Origin: CAZNFR01 sp964572225
GTDB lineage: Bacteria > Bacteroidota > Bacteroidia > Bacteroidales > GCA-2748055
Direction: 5' to 3'
Assembly (NCBI GenBank): GCA_964572225.1
Contig: CAZNFR010000038.1
Location: 1 to 31,971 of the forward strand
Length of the DNA stretch: 31,971 bases
Shown here piece after piece: positions 1 through 7,710 of the stretch; positions within the stretch are counted from its first letter, which is position 1; each line of letters starts with the position of its first letter. Position numbers and translations under genes: made by a program. Below the pieces are notes generated by a model that searched no databases, had not been told where the DNA came from, and saw only the letters and a program-made list of their open reading frames with translations.

Positions 1-6
1 ATCATC

Positions 7-44
7 CCGCTAAGCGGTTTTTTTTCAGGCTTGTCCTGAAAAAA
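7..44. terminator. Composite hairpin terminator at the left edge
   Basis: A short GC hairpin (CCGC, loop TAA, GCGG at 7-17) runs straight into eight T residues, as in a rho-independent terminator for a plus-strand gene that lies left of the window. The T-run is itself the left arm of a second inverted repeat: TTTTTTCAGG at 20-29 pairs perfectly with CCTGAAAAAA at 35-44 across a 5-nt loop. The second hairpin carries A/T tracts on both sides and could work in either direction. The gene it ends is not visible. Confidence 0.55.
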
Positions 45-144
45 CGTAGTATCTTTTAAGGATCATTTTTACATTAATAGCGGGGAGGGTTTGATTTATA
101 TAAGGTATTTCTTCCTGCCGGATTGATTTGTCTCCTGAAATATT

Positions 145-175
145 TTTGTTTTTAAAAAAATGTTCACTATATTTG
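145..175 (+). promoter_or_regulatory. Bacteroidota-type promoter of the AbiE-like operon
   Basis: TTTG at 145-148 and TATATTTG at 168-175 are separated by 19 nt. This matches the Bacteroidota primary-sigma consensus (-33 TTTG, about 19-20 nt, -7 TAnnTTTG). The start of transcription is expected around 181-183, about 33 nt before the ATG at 216. It is the best promoter match found in the window. Confidence 0.7.
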
Positions 176-193
176 CTTGTTCACGTTACGTGA
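161..193 (+). promoter_or_regulatory. Candidate AbiEi operator: palindrome over the start site
   Basis: TCACGT-T-ACGTGA at 181-193 is a perfect 13-bp palindrome placed on the predicted transcription start. A half-site, TGTTCAC, occurs at 161-167 and again at 178-184, 17 bp apart, flanking the -7 box. Characterised AbiEi antitoxins repress their own operon through inverted repeats at the promoter. That this site has that role here is inferred from position and symmetry. Confidence 0.5.
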
Positions 194-215
194 GCATTTT
201 CAAAATTTGAACAAG

Positions 216-1211
216 ATGAAAAATAAATTGATATATACAGTTATAAACGATATACTTAAGAAACATAAAATCAATGCGAAATGGGAGCAACCGGCCATTC
301 CGGAGATTGATGGAACCTTGGATATTGATTATAAGGGTCATAATGAACTATTCTATGTTGAGATAAAGAAAGAACTCAGGGAGTTCCAACTGAACCGGAT
401 ATTTGAACTGGCAGATAAGTATAAACCCTTCCTGGTAATGGCAGAAAATCTGTTTCCCAAGATAAAGAATGCGCTTACAGGGCATGAGATTGCTTTCATA
501 GAAGCCAATGGGACGATTAATATCGAAACCAGGAATATCCTTTTAAAGGTAGAAGGGAAAAATAAAAAATATATTCAACCGGAAAAGCAAGGAAGGGCGT
601 TTACCAAAGCGGGATTAAAAGCCATATACCTTTTTCTGACAAATGAGAATAACATAAACGATACCTATCGTGAACTTGCTAACAATGCTAACATAGCTAT
701 CGGTAACATAAAGCTGATACGTGAAGGTCTGATTGAGGAAGATTTTGCTTTATGGCAGAATAATAACGAATTGAAACTTATCAATAAAAAAGAGTTATTA
801 CAAAAGTGGATTACTGCCTACAATGAAAAACTTAAACCCGCATTGCACATAGGTAAATTCAGATTCATTAATGAGAAGGATTTCATCCAATGGAAAAGTC
901 TGAATCTTGAAAAATTAAAGGCACAATGGGGTGGTGAAGCTGCCGGGAATATTTATACCAATTATCTTCAGCCAGAAGTGTTAACTTTATATACGAATGA
1001 AAACAAAGCCAAGCTGATAAAGGAATATAAATTATTACCAGACCCCGATGGGAATGTTATTGCCTATGAGAAATTCTGGAATGACAAACAACCATTTAAA
1101 AATGTTGTTCCACCGCTGCTTGCATACGCAGATTTATTGGCTACGGGTAACCGAAGATGTATTGAAACAGCACAAAAGATATATGAGCAATATATTGACA
1201 ATACCCTTTAA
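216..1211 (+). CDS. AbiEi_2-like type IV antitoxin / transcriptional regulator
   Basis: This is a 331-residue protein resembling the COG4861/AbiEi_2 group, the antitoxin and autorepressor of type IV toxin-antitoxin (abortive infection) modules. The N-terminal ~110 residues look like a restriction-endonuclease-like fold, with D36/D38, then E49-I-K51, then Q58, the spacing of a PD-(D/E)xK core. A winged-helix-like segment follows (about 115-195, beginning RAFTKAGLKAI), then a C-terminal region of unknown role. A TTG at 177 is in frame, but the ATG at 216 is preferred because the promoter and operator occupy 145-193. The reading frame overlaps the next gene by 29 bp, which suggests translational coupling. 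The family call comes from reading motifs and from the paired nucleotidyltransferase, without a database search. Whether it is a nuclease is unknown. Confidence 0.75.
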   Translation: MKNKLIYTVINDILKKHKINAKWEQPAIPEIDGTLDIDYKGHNELFYVEIKKELREFQLNRIFELADKYKPFLVMAENLFPKIKNALTGHEIAFIEANGTINIETRNILLKVEGKNKKYIQPEKQGRAFTKAGLKAIYLFLTNENNINDTYRELANNANIAIGNIKLIREGLIEEDFALWQNNNELKLINKKELLQKWITAYNEKLKPALHIGKFRFINEKDFIQWKSLNLEKLKAQWGGEAAGNIYTNYLQPEVLTLYTNENKAKLIKEYKLLPDPDGNVIAYEKFWNDKQPFKNVVPPLLAYADLLATGNRRCIETAQKIYEQYIDNTL

Positions 1212-2040
1212 CAAAATCCGGAGTGAAGGAAACTACAAAGAAATTTTCGAAGCACTGGAACGTGGATTCACAAAATTCGGTATAGATTTTTACCTGGTTG
1301 GTGCAACAGCCAGAGATGTTTGGATGCGGGGTGTTCATGAGAAACCCCCAAAACGGGCAACCAGCGACCTTGACTTTGGTATTATGATTAAAGATAGCTA
1401 TCTCTTTGACGAACTTAAAGAATATCTGATTAATGAAGAAGGATTTGTTCCTTATAAAGAGAATGCCTTTGTTCTTATCTGGAACGATAAAACCCAGGTT
1501 GACCTGATTCCTTTCGGAGAGTTAGAGAAGGAAGAAGTGGCAACAGTCAGAGGAACAGGTTTAACCAGTATGAACGTGGAAGGTTTTAAGGAAGTATTTC
1601 AACATGCTTCGGAAGAGATTCAGACTGAAGACCAACGTTTTAAAGTTTGCACCCTGGCAGGTATTGTTATCTTAAAATTGATTGCCTGGGATGACAGGCC
1701 TGAAATGAGGGGAGATGATATTGATGATATTGCCGAAATTATTAAGAATTACTTCCATTTTAATTCTGATGCAATATGGCAACACCATAGTGACTTGTTT
1801 ACTGATGATAATGAATTGGATGAAATTGCTTCGCAATATCTGGGCCGGGAAATTGGAAAAATAATTTCCGGAAATGCAAAACTTATTTCCAGAGTAAAAG
1901 GTATCCTGGAGAAAGGTCTTAGAGACAGTGACTCCAATAATCTGGATGAATTATTAGCCAGTGAATCGTCTGAGACTATAGATTATTCCAGAAGCTTGAT
2001 TGGACATATCCTTACCGGGATTGAAGAAGTGACAAAATAA
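1183..2040 (+). CDS. AbiEii-like nucleotidyltransferase (type IV toxin candidate)
   Basis: This 285-residue protein has a polymerase-beta-type nucleotidyltransferase core: V-G-A-T-A-R at 39-44, the metal-binding pair S-D-L-D-F at 61-65, and a third acidic residue in V-D-L-I-P-F at 106-111. Further on is a K165...D170-D-R172...D178-D-x-x-D182 arrangement like the C-terminal motifs of AbiEii proteins. AbiEii toxins are GTP-binding nucleotidyltransferases, and related toxins modify tRNA; the target here is unknown. The ATG at 1183 lies inside the antitoxin gene (29-bp overlap, different frame). The open frame extends upstream to 1048, but that part is the shadow of the antitoxin. All catalytic residues that can be recognised are present, so it appears intact. 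Confidence 0.78.
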   Translation: MSNILTIPFNKIRSEGNYKEIFEALERGFTKFGIDFYLVGATARDVWMRGVHEKPPKRATSDLDFGIMIKDSYLFDELKEYLINEEGFVPYKENAFVLIWNDKTQVDLIPFGELEKEEVATVRGTGLTSMNVEGFKEVFQHASEEIQTEDQRFKVCTLAGIVILKLIAWDDRPEMRGDDIDDIAEIIKNYFHFNSDAIWQHHSDLFTDDNELDEIASQYLGREIGKIISGNAKLISRVKGILEKGLRDSDSNNLDELLASESSETIDYSRSLIGHILTGIEEVTK

Positions 2041-2146
2041 TTCCGAATAGAATTACTGTATTTCAGCTTGTTAACTACATATCCTTGTCATTTTACAAGA
2101 GTATTTGTCATATTTTTGCATTTAAAATTACATTATTTATTTGCGT

Positions 2147-2699
2147 GTGGTAAATAAAGTCATACCACAAAACTCTGTCATACAATATATTATAAATATT
2201 GTTAAAGACCAGGCTCAATTTACTACCCAGGGATTAATTGACTTACTCAATCAGCTTAATCCGGATGCTCAATGAGGAATATAAGTTTGAGTTGGAAAAT
2301 ATGGAAAGGGACTTTTTAGTAACCTATACAGACCCTGAAACCGGTAAATCCAGGAAGTAGAAGATTGACCTGGTGGTTTTTGAAAATGGCAATGACCATT
2401 CTCAAGAGAACATTATCCGAATTTGTATCATCCAGGATGAAAGGACCAAGGACAATGACAAGAAGAAAGGAGCCCTAGCTCCCTTGAAATATATAATGGT
2501 GGCATTGGAAAATTGTGAATTTGGTTTGTGGAGTAATGGCCTAACCTACTTGTATTTTCAAAAAGAAACAGATGATTCTGGGAATGAGGATTTTGTAGAT
2601 ATTGCAGATTTTACAGGGGAAGGAGAATCAATGGATGACCTTGAACGGACTGACCGCTCTGCAGGAAAAATTCCGGTAAAGGACTCTCTGGTTAATTAA
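2147..2699 (+). pseudogene. Broken remnant of an N-6 DNA methylase / restriction enzyme N-terminus
   Basis: Coding-like sequence is interrupted. One frame runs from 2147 to a TGA at 2273. A second frame, shifted, covers 2268-2360 and ends at TAG; it resumes immediately after this in-frame stop as KIDLVVFENG and continues to 2699. The 3' part contains K-I-D-L-V-V-F-E-N, I-I-Q-D-E-R-T-K, LENCEFGLWSNGLTYLYF, and a D-F-T-G-E-G-E-S-M-D-D-L-E stretch. These resemble the N-terminal HsdR_N-like domain found on Bacteroidota N-6 DNA methylase/type I restriction proteins. Such proteins then continue for hundreds of residues (SLVKTFKRCHDYIY-type sequence), but here the frame stops at SLVN. At least one frameshift, one nonsense codon and a 3' truncation make it a pseudogene. 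The family is from memory. Confidence 0.6.
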
Positions 2700-2872
2700 T
2701 ACTGACCCGGAGTTTCGAAGTCTTTAACGTTTTCATAGGGAGATGTTTAAGTTCTGGTAAATGTACGAGCTATTTATGAACTTTCCTGAAGATATAATGA
2801 AATAAGGCTTTGTAGAAGTAATATGATGAATTTCCAATAAATGACAGGAAAGTCTGTAATTATGTAAATATT

Positions 2873-2965
2873 AATCGAAAATTCCCCACTATTTCAATCG
2901 AAAATTCCCCAGTTTTCTGAGTTGTATCTTTGGTCTTTTCACACCGACCAATCAAAAAATCCCCA
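2873..2965 (+). repeat. Three 16-bp direct repeats (AATCGAAAATTCCCCA)
   Basis: AATCGAAAATTCCCCA occurs exactly at 2873-2888 and 2896-2911 (23-bp period). A third copy with two changes, AATCAAAAAATCCCCA, is at 2950-2965. They lie in the 362-nt gap (2700-3061) between the restriction-modification remnant and the response regulator. Multiple short internal repeats of this kind occur at the ends of IS21-family elements, so this may be the scar of a lost insertion sequence, or alternatively a set of regulator sites. Apart from these repeats and the promoter at its right end I see nothing in the gap. Confidence 0.6.
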
Positions 2966-3005
2966 TCCCAACCTATTTCCCATTTTACAAAGGCCTTGTT
3001 ACTTT

Positions 3006-3040
3006 CTACCAATTTCCTACAAATTTATTGGCTAACTTTG
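3006..3040 (+). promoter_or_regulatory. Response regulator promoter with an 11-bp tandem repeat
   Basis: TAACTTTG at 3033-3040 fits the Bacteroidota -7 consensus TAnnTTTG, but no TTTG is found at the expected -33 position. In its place are two copies of a motif, CTACCAATTT (3006-3015) and CTACAAATTT (3017-3026), 11 bp apart. OmpR/PhoB-type regulators commonly bind 11-bp direct repeats that replace or overlap a weak -35/-33 element. The same motif precedes the receptor gene at 5016. Autoactivation by the downstream regulator is inferred. Confidence 0.5.
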
Positions 3041-3061
3041 TGGGAAACAGGATAAAAAACC

Positions 3062-3739
3062 ATGAAACTCCTTCTGATTGAGGATAACCCGGAGCTGATT
3101 GAAGATGTATCGGACTATTTGCAGGGGCAGAAATATGTCCTCGAATCGGCCCGGTCAATGGAGCAGGCACGTGAAAAATTCATGTTTTATGAATACGACC
3201 TGGCTATATTGGACCTCGGTCTTCCCGATGGGGATGGCATGCAGTTGATAAGTGAAATGAAAAATCAGCAACCCGATATTGCCATTCTGATTTTAACCGC
3301 CACCCATTCCCTCGACTATAAAATCAAAGGACTGAACCTGGGTGCAGATGATTACCTTACCAAACCCTTCCATAAATCAGAATTGAACGCGAGGATACAC
3401 TCCATTTTAAGACGCAAAATCTCCAACGGTAAAAAAATCCTCGATGTAAATGAGATAAGCATTGATCTGCAATCAAGACAAGTGTGTGTTCACAACAAAA
3501 CCGTAAAACTCACCCGAAAGGAATACGATCTGCTGATCTACCTGATCGATAATGAAACCAGACTTCTAACCCGGGAGATCATTGCGGAACATCTTTGGGG
3601 AGATTACATTGACCACTCCGACAACTTTGATTTCATCTATAACCATATCAAGAATCTGAGAAAAAAATTACAAACCGCAGGCGCAGAAGACTATATAAAA
3701 TCGATTTACGGGGTGGGCTATAAATTTCAACGCCAATGA
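3062..3739 (+). CDS. OmpR/PhoB-family response regulator
   Basis: The 225-residue two-component regulator has a receiver domain (1-118) with acidic E7/D8, phosphoacceptor D51 in A-I-L-D-L-G-L-P-D, T79 and K101 (T-K-P-F). It is followed by a winged-helix DNA-binding domain (about 125-223) ending in the typical SIYGVGYKF hairpin. It overlaps the sensor kinase gene by 4 bp (ATGA), so the two are translated together. An 11-bp-period CTAC motif lies just upstream of its promoter and again upstream of the receptor gene at 5161, which points to autoregulation and control of that receptor. The signal sensed is unknown. All residues needed for phosphotransfer are present. Confidence 0.93.
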   Translation: MKLLLIEDNPELIEDVSDYLQGQKYVLESARSMEQAREKFMFYEYDLAILDLGLPDGDGMQLISEMKNQQPDIAILILTATHSLDYKIKGLNLGADDYLTKPFHKSELNARIHSILRRKISNGKKILDVNEISIDLQSRQVCVHNKTVKLTRKEYDLLIYLIDNETRLLTREIIAEHLWGDYIDHSDNFDFIYNHIKNLRKKLQTAGAEDYIKSIYGVGYKFQRQ

Positions 3740-5010
3740 AACAACGCAAGTTCAGATTACTAAGTAAGGTGGTATTCTTTTACCTGTTGATAACCTTGTT
3801 ATCCTTTATCACCAGTGCACTCATTTTACAAAGGGAAGCAAACAAGCATATGCACCACATACTTGAAGATCGCTTCCTTAACCGGGAGCGCTATATCTCG
3901 AAATTCCTCGAATCCAATCCGGAGAAATTGTCAAGGCTCGATAACAATCTCATCCTTGAGGTAACCCACATTCCGGAGAAATATCCCCTTTACCGCGACA
4001 CCCTCATCATCAACGAAGAGACCCGGCAAATGAATGTGTTTCGCAAAAAAGTAACCTATCTTACCCTGGGCGACAGGCATTACCGTGTTGAGATGAGCAA
4101 GAATGCAGAAGAACTTTACAAATTCCGGGATGACATACGAACCATCATCATCCCCATTCTCTCCATCCTGGTGCTTATAACGGTATTGGGCAATTACCTG
4201 CTCTCCGGTTTTTTGCTTGACCCCTTCCGACGCATTCTGAAAAAAATGTCCCTGTACAATATCGGAAAGGAAGCCCCTTCCAAACCGGTAAACACCTCCA
4301 CCCTGGAGTTTTCTCACCTCAATACTCTCTATGAAAAAATGAAAAACCGGATTGAGACTGATTATTTCCAGCTTAAAGAATATACCGAGAATATGTCGCA
4401 CGAGCTTCAGACCCCCTTAGCTATAATCCAGAATAAAGTCGAATCCCTGCTTTCGGAAAACAGGCTCCCGGAGGATCAGGCAAAAAAAGTGAAAGTGATA
4501 CACGATGAAGTACAGGCTTTATCCAGATTGGGGAGTGCTCTTAACCTGATAACCAAAATTGAGAACAATGAATTTCAGAATATCAAAACCCTTTCCACAG
4601 CCCCCTTTATCAGGGACCATATAGAAAAAATTGAAGAGATGGCAAGCATGAAGGGCCTTTCCATCGAAACCTCCCTGGATGAAAATCACAGCTTCTCAAT
4701 CGATCCTATGCTTTTGGACATCCTCATCCGGAACCTGGTAAAAAACGCTCTTCGATATTCCTTTAATGATTCGGTAATCAAAATCACGACCGAAAATGAG
4801 GCTTTTTCCATTTCAAATACCGGAGAAAAGCTGGGCTTTCCGGAAAAGGAAATATTCAGCCGCTTCAGAAAAGGGAACGAGAACCAGTCGGTCGGACTCG
4901 GACTGGCCATTGTGAAAAAAATATGTAGCGTTAATCAACTGAATATTCAATACCGGTATGAAAAGGAAACTCACTTCTTTGAAATCCAGCCGGAAATATC
5001 AATAAAATAG
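3736..5010 (+). CDS. Membrane sensor histidine kinase
   Basis: This 424-residue inner-membrane kinase is the partner of the regulator at 3062. Transmembrane helix 1 is at about 10-32 (VVFFYLLITLLSFITSALIL). An extracytoplasmic sensor of about 100 residues follows, then helix 2 (about 136-160) and a short linker. The HisKA segment has the phosphorylated H222 in N-M-S-H-E-L-Q-T-P. The ATPase domain has an N-box (R-N-L-V-K-N-A-L-R-Y, N337) and a G2 box (GLGLAIVKKI from 388). The G1 box is divergent: S-N-T-G (360-363) stands where D-x-G-x-G is usual. Overall it resembles the compact kinases paired with OmpR regulators in Bacteroidota. The small periplasmic domain matches no family I recognise, so the stimulus cannot be named. 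Confidence 0.92.
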   Translation: MKQRKFRLLSKVVFFYLLITLLSFITSALILQREANKHMHHILEDRFLNRERYISKFLESNPEKLSRLDNNLILEVTHIPEKYPLYRDTLIINEETRQMNVFRKKVTYLTLGDRHYRVEMSKNAEELYKFRDDIRTIIIPILSILVLITVLGNYLLSGFLLDPFRRILKKMSLYNIGKEAPSKPVNTSTLEFSHLNTLYEKMKNRIETDYFQLKEYTENMSHELQTPLAIIQNKVESLLSENRLPEDQAKKVKVIHDEVQALSRLGSALNLITKIENNEFQNIKTLSTAPFIRDHIEKIEEMASMKGLSIETSLDENHSFSIDPMLLDILIRNLVKNALRYSFNDSVIKITTENEAFSISNTGEKLGFPEKEIFSRFRKGNENQSVGLGLAIVKKICSVNQLNIQYRYEKETHFFEIQPEISIK

Positions 5011-5015
5011 GACAG

Positions 5016-5051
5016 CTACAAAATTTCTACAGATTCAATTCCTTATTTTAC
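5016..5051 (+). promoter_or_regulatory. 11-bp tandem motif upstream of the receptor gene
   Basis: CTACAAAATTT (5016-5026) is followed directly by CTACAGATTCA (5027-5037), an 11-bp-period repeat of the CTAC(A/C)AATTT motif also seen at 3006-3026. A weak -7-like box (TATTTTAC, 5044-5051) begins 17 bp after the second CTAC; at the regulator gene the corresponding distance is 16 bp. The conserved geometry suggests that the OmpR-type regulator activates this gene. The promoter box itself is poor. Confidence 0.5.
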
Positions 5052-5160
5052 CTTCAAATTAGACAAACTAACTCCGGGTGGTTATCCCTTATGAAGATGG
5101 ATTGGAACAAGGATGATAAGAATAAAAGGGTCGGCTCCCGGTTTTTATAATTTACTGATA

Positions 5161-7614
5161 ATGAATATGTTAAAACTAATAATTGCGTCTTTTCTTTCCC
5201 TAAGTACCCTCGGCCTTTTTGGGGAGTCTCCCGATATTCAACAGCCTCTCTACCAGGTGAGCGGTAAGGTTATTGACAACCGGACCCAGGATGTTATGCA
5301 ATATGCCACCATTTCATTGCTTGGCAAACCTGACAGCAGCATTATAACCGGGATTATCACGAATCCCCGGGGCGAATTCAACCTGAATATCCGTAGTGCG
5401 GGTGACTATACCCTTAGGATCGATTTTATTGGTTACAGATCTCATTATCAGGACATTTCCCTGGGTCCTCAGAACCCTTCCGTCAATATAGGAACCGTTT
5501 CTCTTGAAGCCTCATCCAAAGAAATTGATGAGGTAACCATAGAGGCCAGGGACAGGTCGGTTGAATACAAAATAGACCGGAAAGTGGTTCATGTGGCAGA
5601 CCAGTACACCGCCCTTTCCGGAACAGCAGTGGATATCCTGAGAAACATACCCTCCATTGATGTGGACATAGAAGACAATGTCTCCATAAGGGGGAACAGC
5701 AATTTTACCGTTCTGATCGATGGCAGGCCCTCGGTTCTTGAGGGCAGTGAGGCATTGCAGCAGTTTCCTGCCGGGATGATCAAGGATATTGAGATCATTA
5801 CCAATCCTTCGGCCAAGTTTGATCCTGAAGGGACCGGTGGAATCATTAACATCATAACCCAAAAACGCACACTTACGGGATTAAGCGGACTGGTTCATCT
5901 GGATGCCGGTCCCAATTCCAGATACGGGGGCGACTTTCTGTTGAATTACCGCACTGAAAAATTCAATTATTATGTAGGTGGGGATTACAGCAACCGGGAT
6001 TATCCCGGCTCGGTTGAAAGGCGCCAGGAGACCTATTCTGAAGAAGGTACTTCCTTCCTCAACTCGGATGGAAATTACAGCAGGGGTTACAACCGGTATA
6101 GCGTTAGGGGTGGCGTCGAATGGTTCCCCAACGATAAGAATGTTATAAGCATCAGTGGAAGATACGGATACAGGGCTTATCTGAGTTCCAGTTCGGTAAA
6201 CTACGAAGAATTTACGGATAGTTCTCCTGAAGTATTGCGGTATAGAAATTATGATGAAGGGGAAAGAAGCGGTGATTTTTATTCTCTGAATGGCGAGTTT
6301 ACTCATTATTTTGGTAGCCGGGACCGTGACGATGGGAAGGAACACCGCCTTGATGTAAACCTCATGCTTTATAACCGCGACGGGATCGACGAGTCCATCA
6401 ACTTCCTGCTGAACGAAGAAGATGAAAGAGTAGATGGCCAGAAATCGACCGAAAGCGGGCCTTCCAAAGGAATAGAATACCGGATAAACTATGAACGGCC
6501 CTTCACCCGCTCTTTTAATATTGAGGCAGGTATGCAGGGAAGGATCCGGAACTCGGAAGAATCCAACGGACTTTATTTTTTCGATCCGGAAACGGCGGAA
6601 TTTGAGTTTCAGGACATGTTCAGTCATGATGTAGTTTACGAAAGAAACATACATGCCCTTTACGGACTTTTGAATGGTGAGTATAATAACCTGGGATATC
6701 AGCTCGGACTCAGGGGTGAATATACCTACCGTGATATTAACATGAAGGATCAGGGTCAGTTTACCATCGACCGCTTGGATTACTTCCCTACCCTTCACCT
6801 TTCCTATCAGATGGGTGAAAAGAATCAGATTATGGCAAGTTATTCCAGACGAATCGACCGTCCCAGAGGATGGTACCTGGAACCTTTCATCACCTGGAGC
6901 GATGCATTTAACGTAAGAAGAGGAGAGCCGAATCTGCAGCCTGAATATATCGGATCCTATGAAGTGGGCTATCAGAGGGATCTCAACAAGACCGATTTCC
7001 TTTCCGCGGAATTGTATTATCGCATCACCAATAATAAAATTGAAAGGATCAGGGAAGTATACCGCGATAATATCCTTCTTTCCACTTATGCCAATATCGG
7101 ATCCGATTATGCATTAGGATCTGAGATCATGCTCAGTACCGATCTGACCGACTGGTGGGAATCGGATTTTTCAGGCAATTTTTATCATTACCGGGTAACC
7201 GGCGATGTGAACGGGGTGCCCCTGGACCGGGAAAGTTTCACCTGGTCTGTAGAGTGGAATACCATTTTCAAGCTAACCAAAACCACTCGCCTACAGCTTA
7301 CCCCCGAATATGACAGTCGCGAAATAGAAGCCCAGGAGACCGAAGCTGCCGAATTTGAGATGGACGGAGCCATCCGGCAGTCCTTCATGAACAATAAACT
7401 CATACTGACCCTTCAGGTAAGAGATATCTTCAATACGGGCAGACACAAATCGGAAATCGATACAAACGATTTTTACTCTTTCCGTCATTACACCCATGAG
7501 GCACCCATAGTGATGCTGAACATAACCTTTCGCATCAACAACTTCTCCAATGAAGGATTTAACAACAATGGCGGAGGGGATGAAGGAGGTTTTGACGGCG
7601 GTGGGGAGATGTAA
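5161..7614 (+). CDS. TonB-dependent-receptor-like outer membrane beta-barrel protein
   Basis: This 817-residue outer membrane protein has a signal peptide (residues 1 to about 22, MNMLKLIIASFLSLSTLGLF). A carboxypeptidase-regulatory-like domain covers about 30-112 (VSGKVIDNRTQDVMQYATIS...GYRSHYQDI), and a plug covers about 125-228 (SGTAVDILRNIPSIDVD, VSIRGNSNFTVLIDG, DPEGTGGIINI). The rest is a beta-barrel of the OMP_b-brl_3 type. The substrate is unknown; this group is often called TonB-dependent receptor without proof of transport. The open frame begins at 5113, but the ATG at 5161 gives the signal peptide. The last barrel strand (APIVMLNITFRI) is followed by a glycine-rich acidic tail of about 20 residues. 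The gene follows the two-component pair and shares its motif. Confidence 0.9.
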   Translation: MNMLKLIIASFLSLSTLGLFGESPDIQQPLYQVSGKVIDNRTQDVMQYATISLLGKPDSSIITGIITNPRGEFNLNIRSAGDYTLRIDFIGYRSHYQDISLGPQNPSVNIGTVSLEASSKEIDEVTIEARDRSVEYKIDRKVVHVADQYTALSGTAVDILRNIPSIDVDIEDNVSIRGNSNFTVLIDGRPSVLEGSEALQQFPAGMIKDIEIITNPSAKFDPEGTGGIINIITQKRTLTGLSGLVHLDAGPNSRYGGDFLLNYRTEKFNYYVGGDYSNRDYPGSVERRQETYSEEGTSFLNSDGNYSRGYNRYSVRGGVEWFPNDKNVISISGRYGYRAYLSSSSVNYEEFTDSSPEVLRYRNYDEGERSGDFYSLNGEFTHYFGSRDRDDGKEHRLDVNLMLYNRDGIDESINFLLNEEDERVDGQKSTESGPSKGIEYRINYERPFTRSFNIEAGMQGRIRNSEESNGLYFFDPETAEFEFQDMFSHDVVYERNIHALYGLLNGEYNNLGYQLGLRGEYTYRDINMKDQGQFTIDRLDYFPTLHLSYQMGEKNQIMASYSRRIDRPRGWYLEPFITWSDAFNVRRGEPNLQPEYIGSYEVGYQRDLNKTDFLSAELYYRITNNKIERIREVYRDNILLSTYANIGSDYALGSEIMLSTDLTDWWESDFSGNFYHYRVTGDVNGVPLDRESFTWSVEWNTIFKLTKTTRLQLTPEYDSREIEAQETEAAEFEMDGAIRQSFMNNKLILTLQVRDIFNTGRHKSEIDTNDFYSFRHYTHEAPIVMLNITFRINNFSNEGFNNNGGGDEGGFDGGGEM

Positions 7615-7710
7615 GGGAAAACCCTGATATTTTCAATTCAGTAATTGCAGGGATGATTAGAATCCCATATTTCCGGATTTTTGATTCAATAATTTTAAAT
7701 CCCGGAAAAG

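Noticed and set aside
1048..1182. Upstream extension of the nucleotidyltransferase frame
   Set aside because: It overlaps the antitoxin coding sequence and encodes no conserved residues; the ATG at 1183 fits the family.
2101..2118. TATTTTTG at 2111-2118 as a promoter for the R-M remnant
   Set aside because: The -7 matches, but there is no TTTG at a proper distance and the gene is dead.
5881..6798. 305-codon minus-strand open frame inside the receptor gene
   Set aside because: It lies entirely opposite the beta-barrel coding sequence, whose frame has clear signal peptide, plug and barrel.
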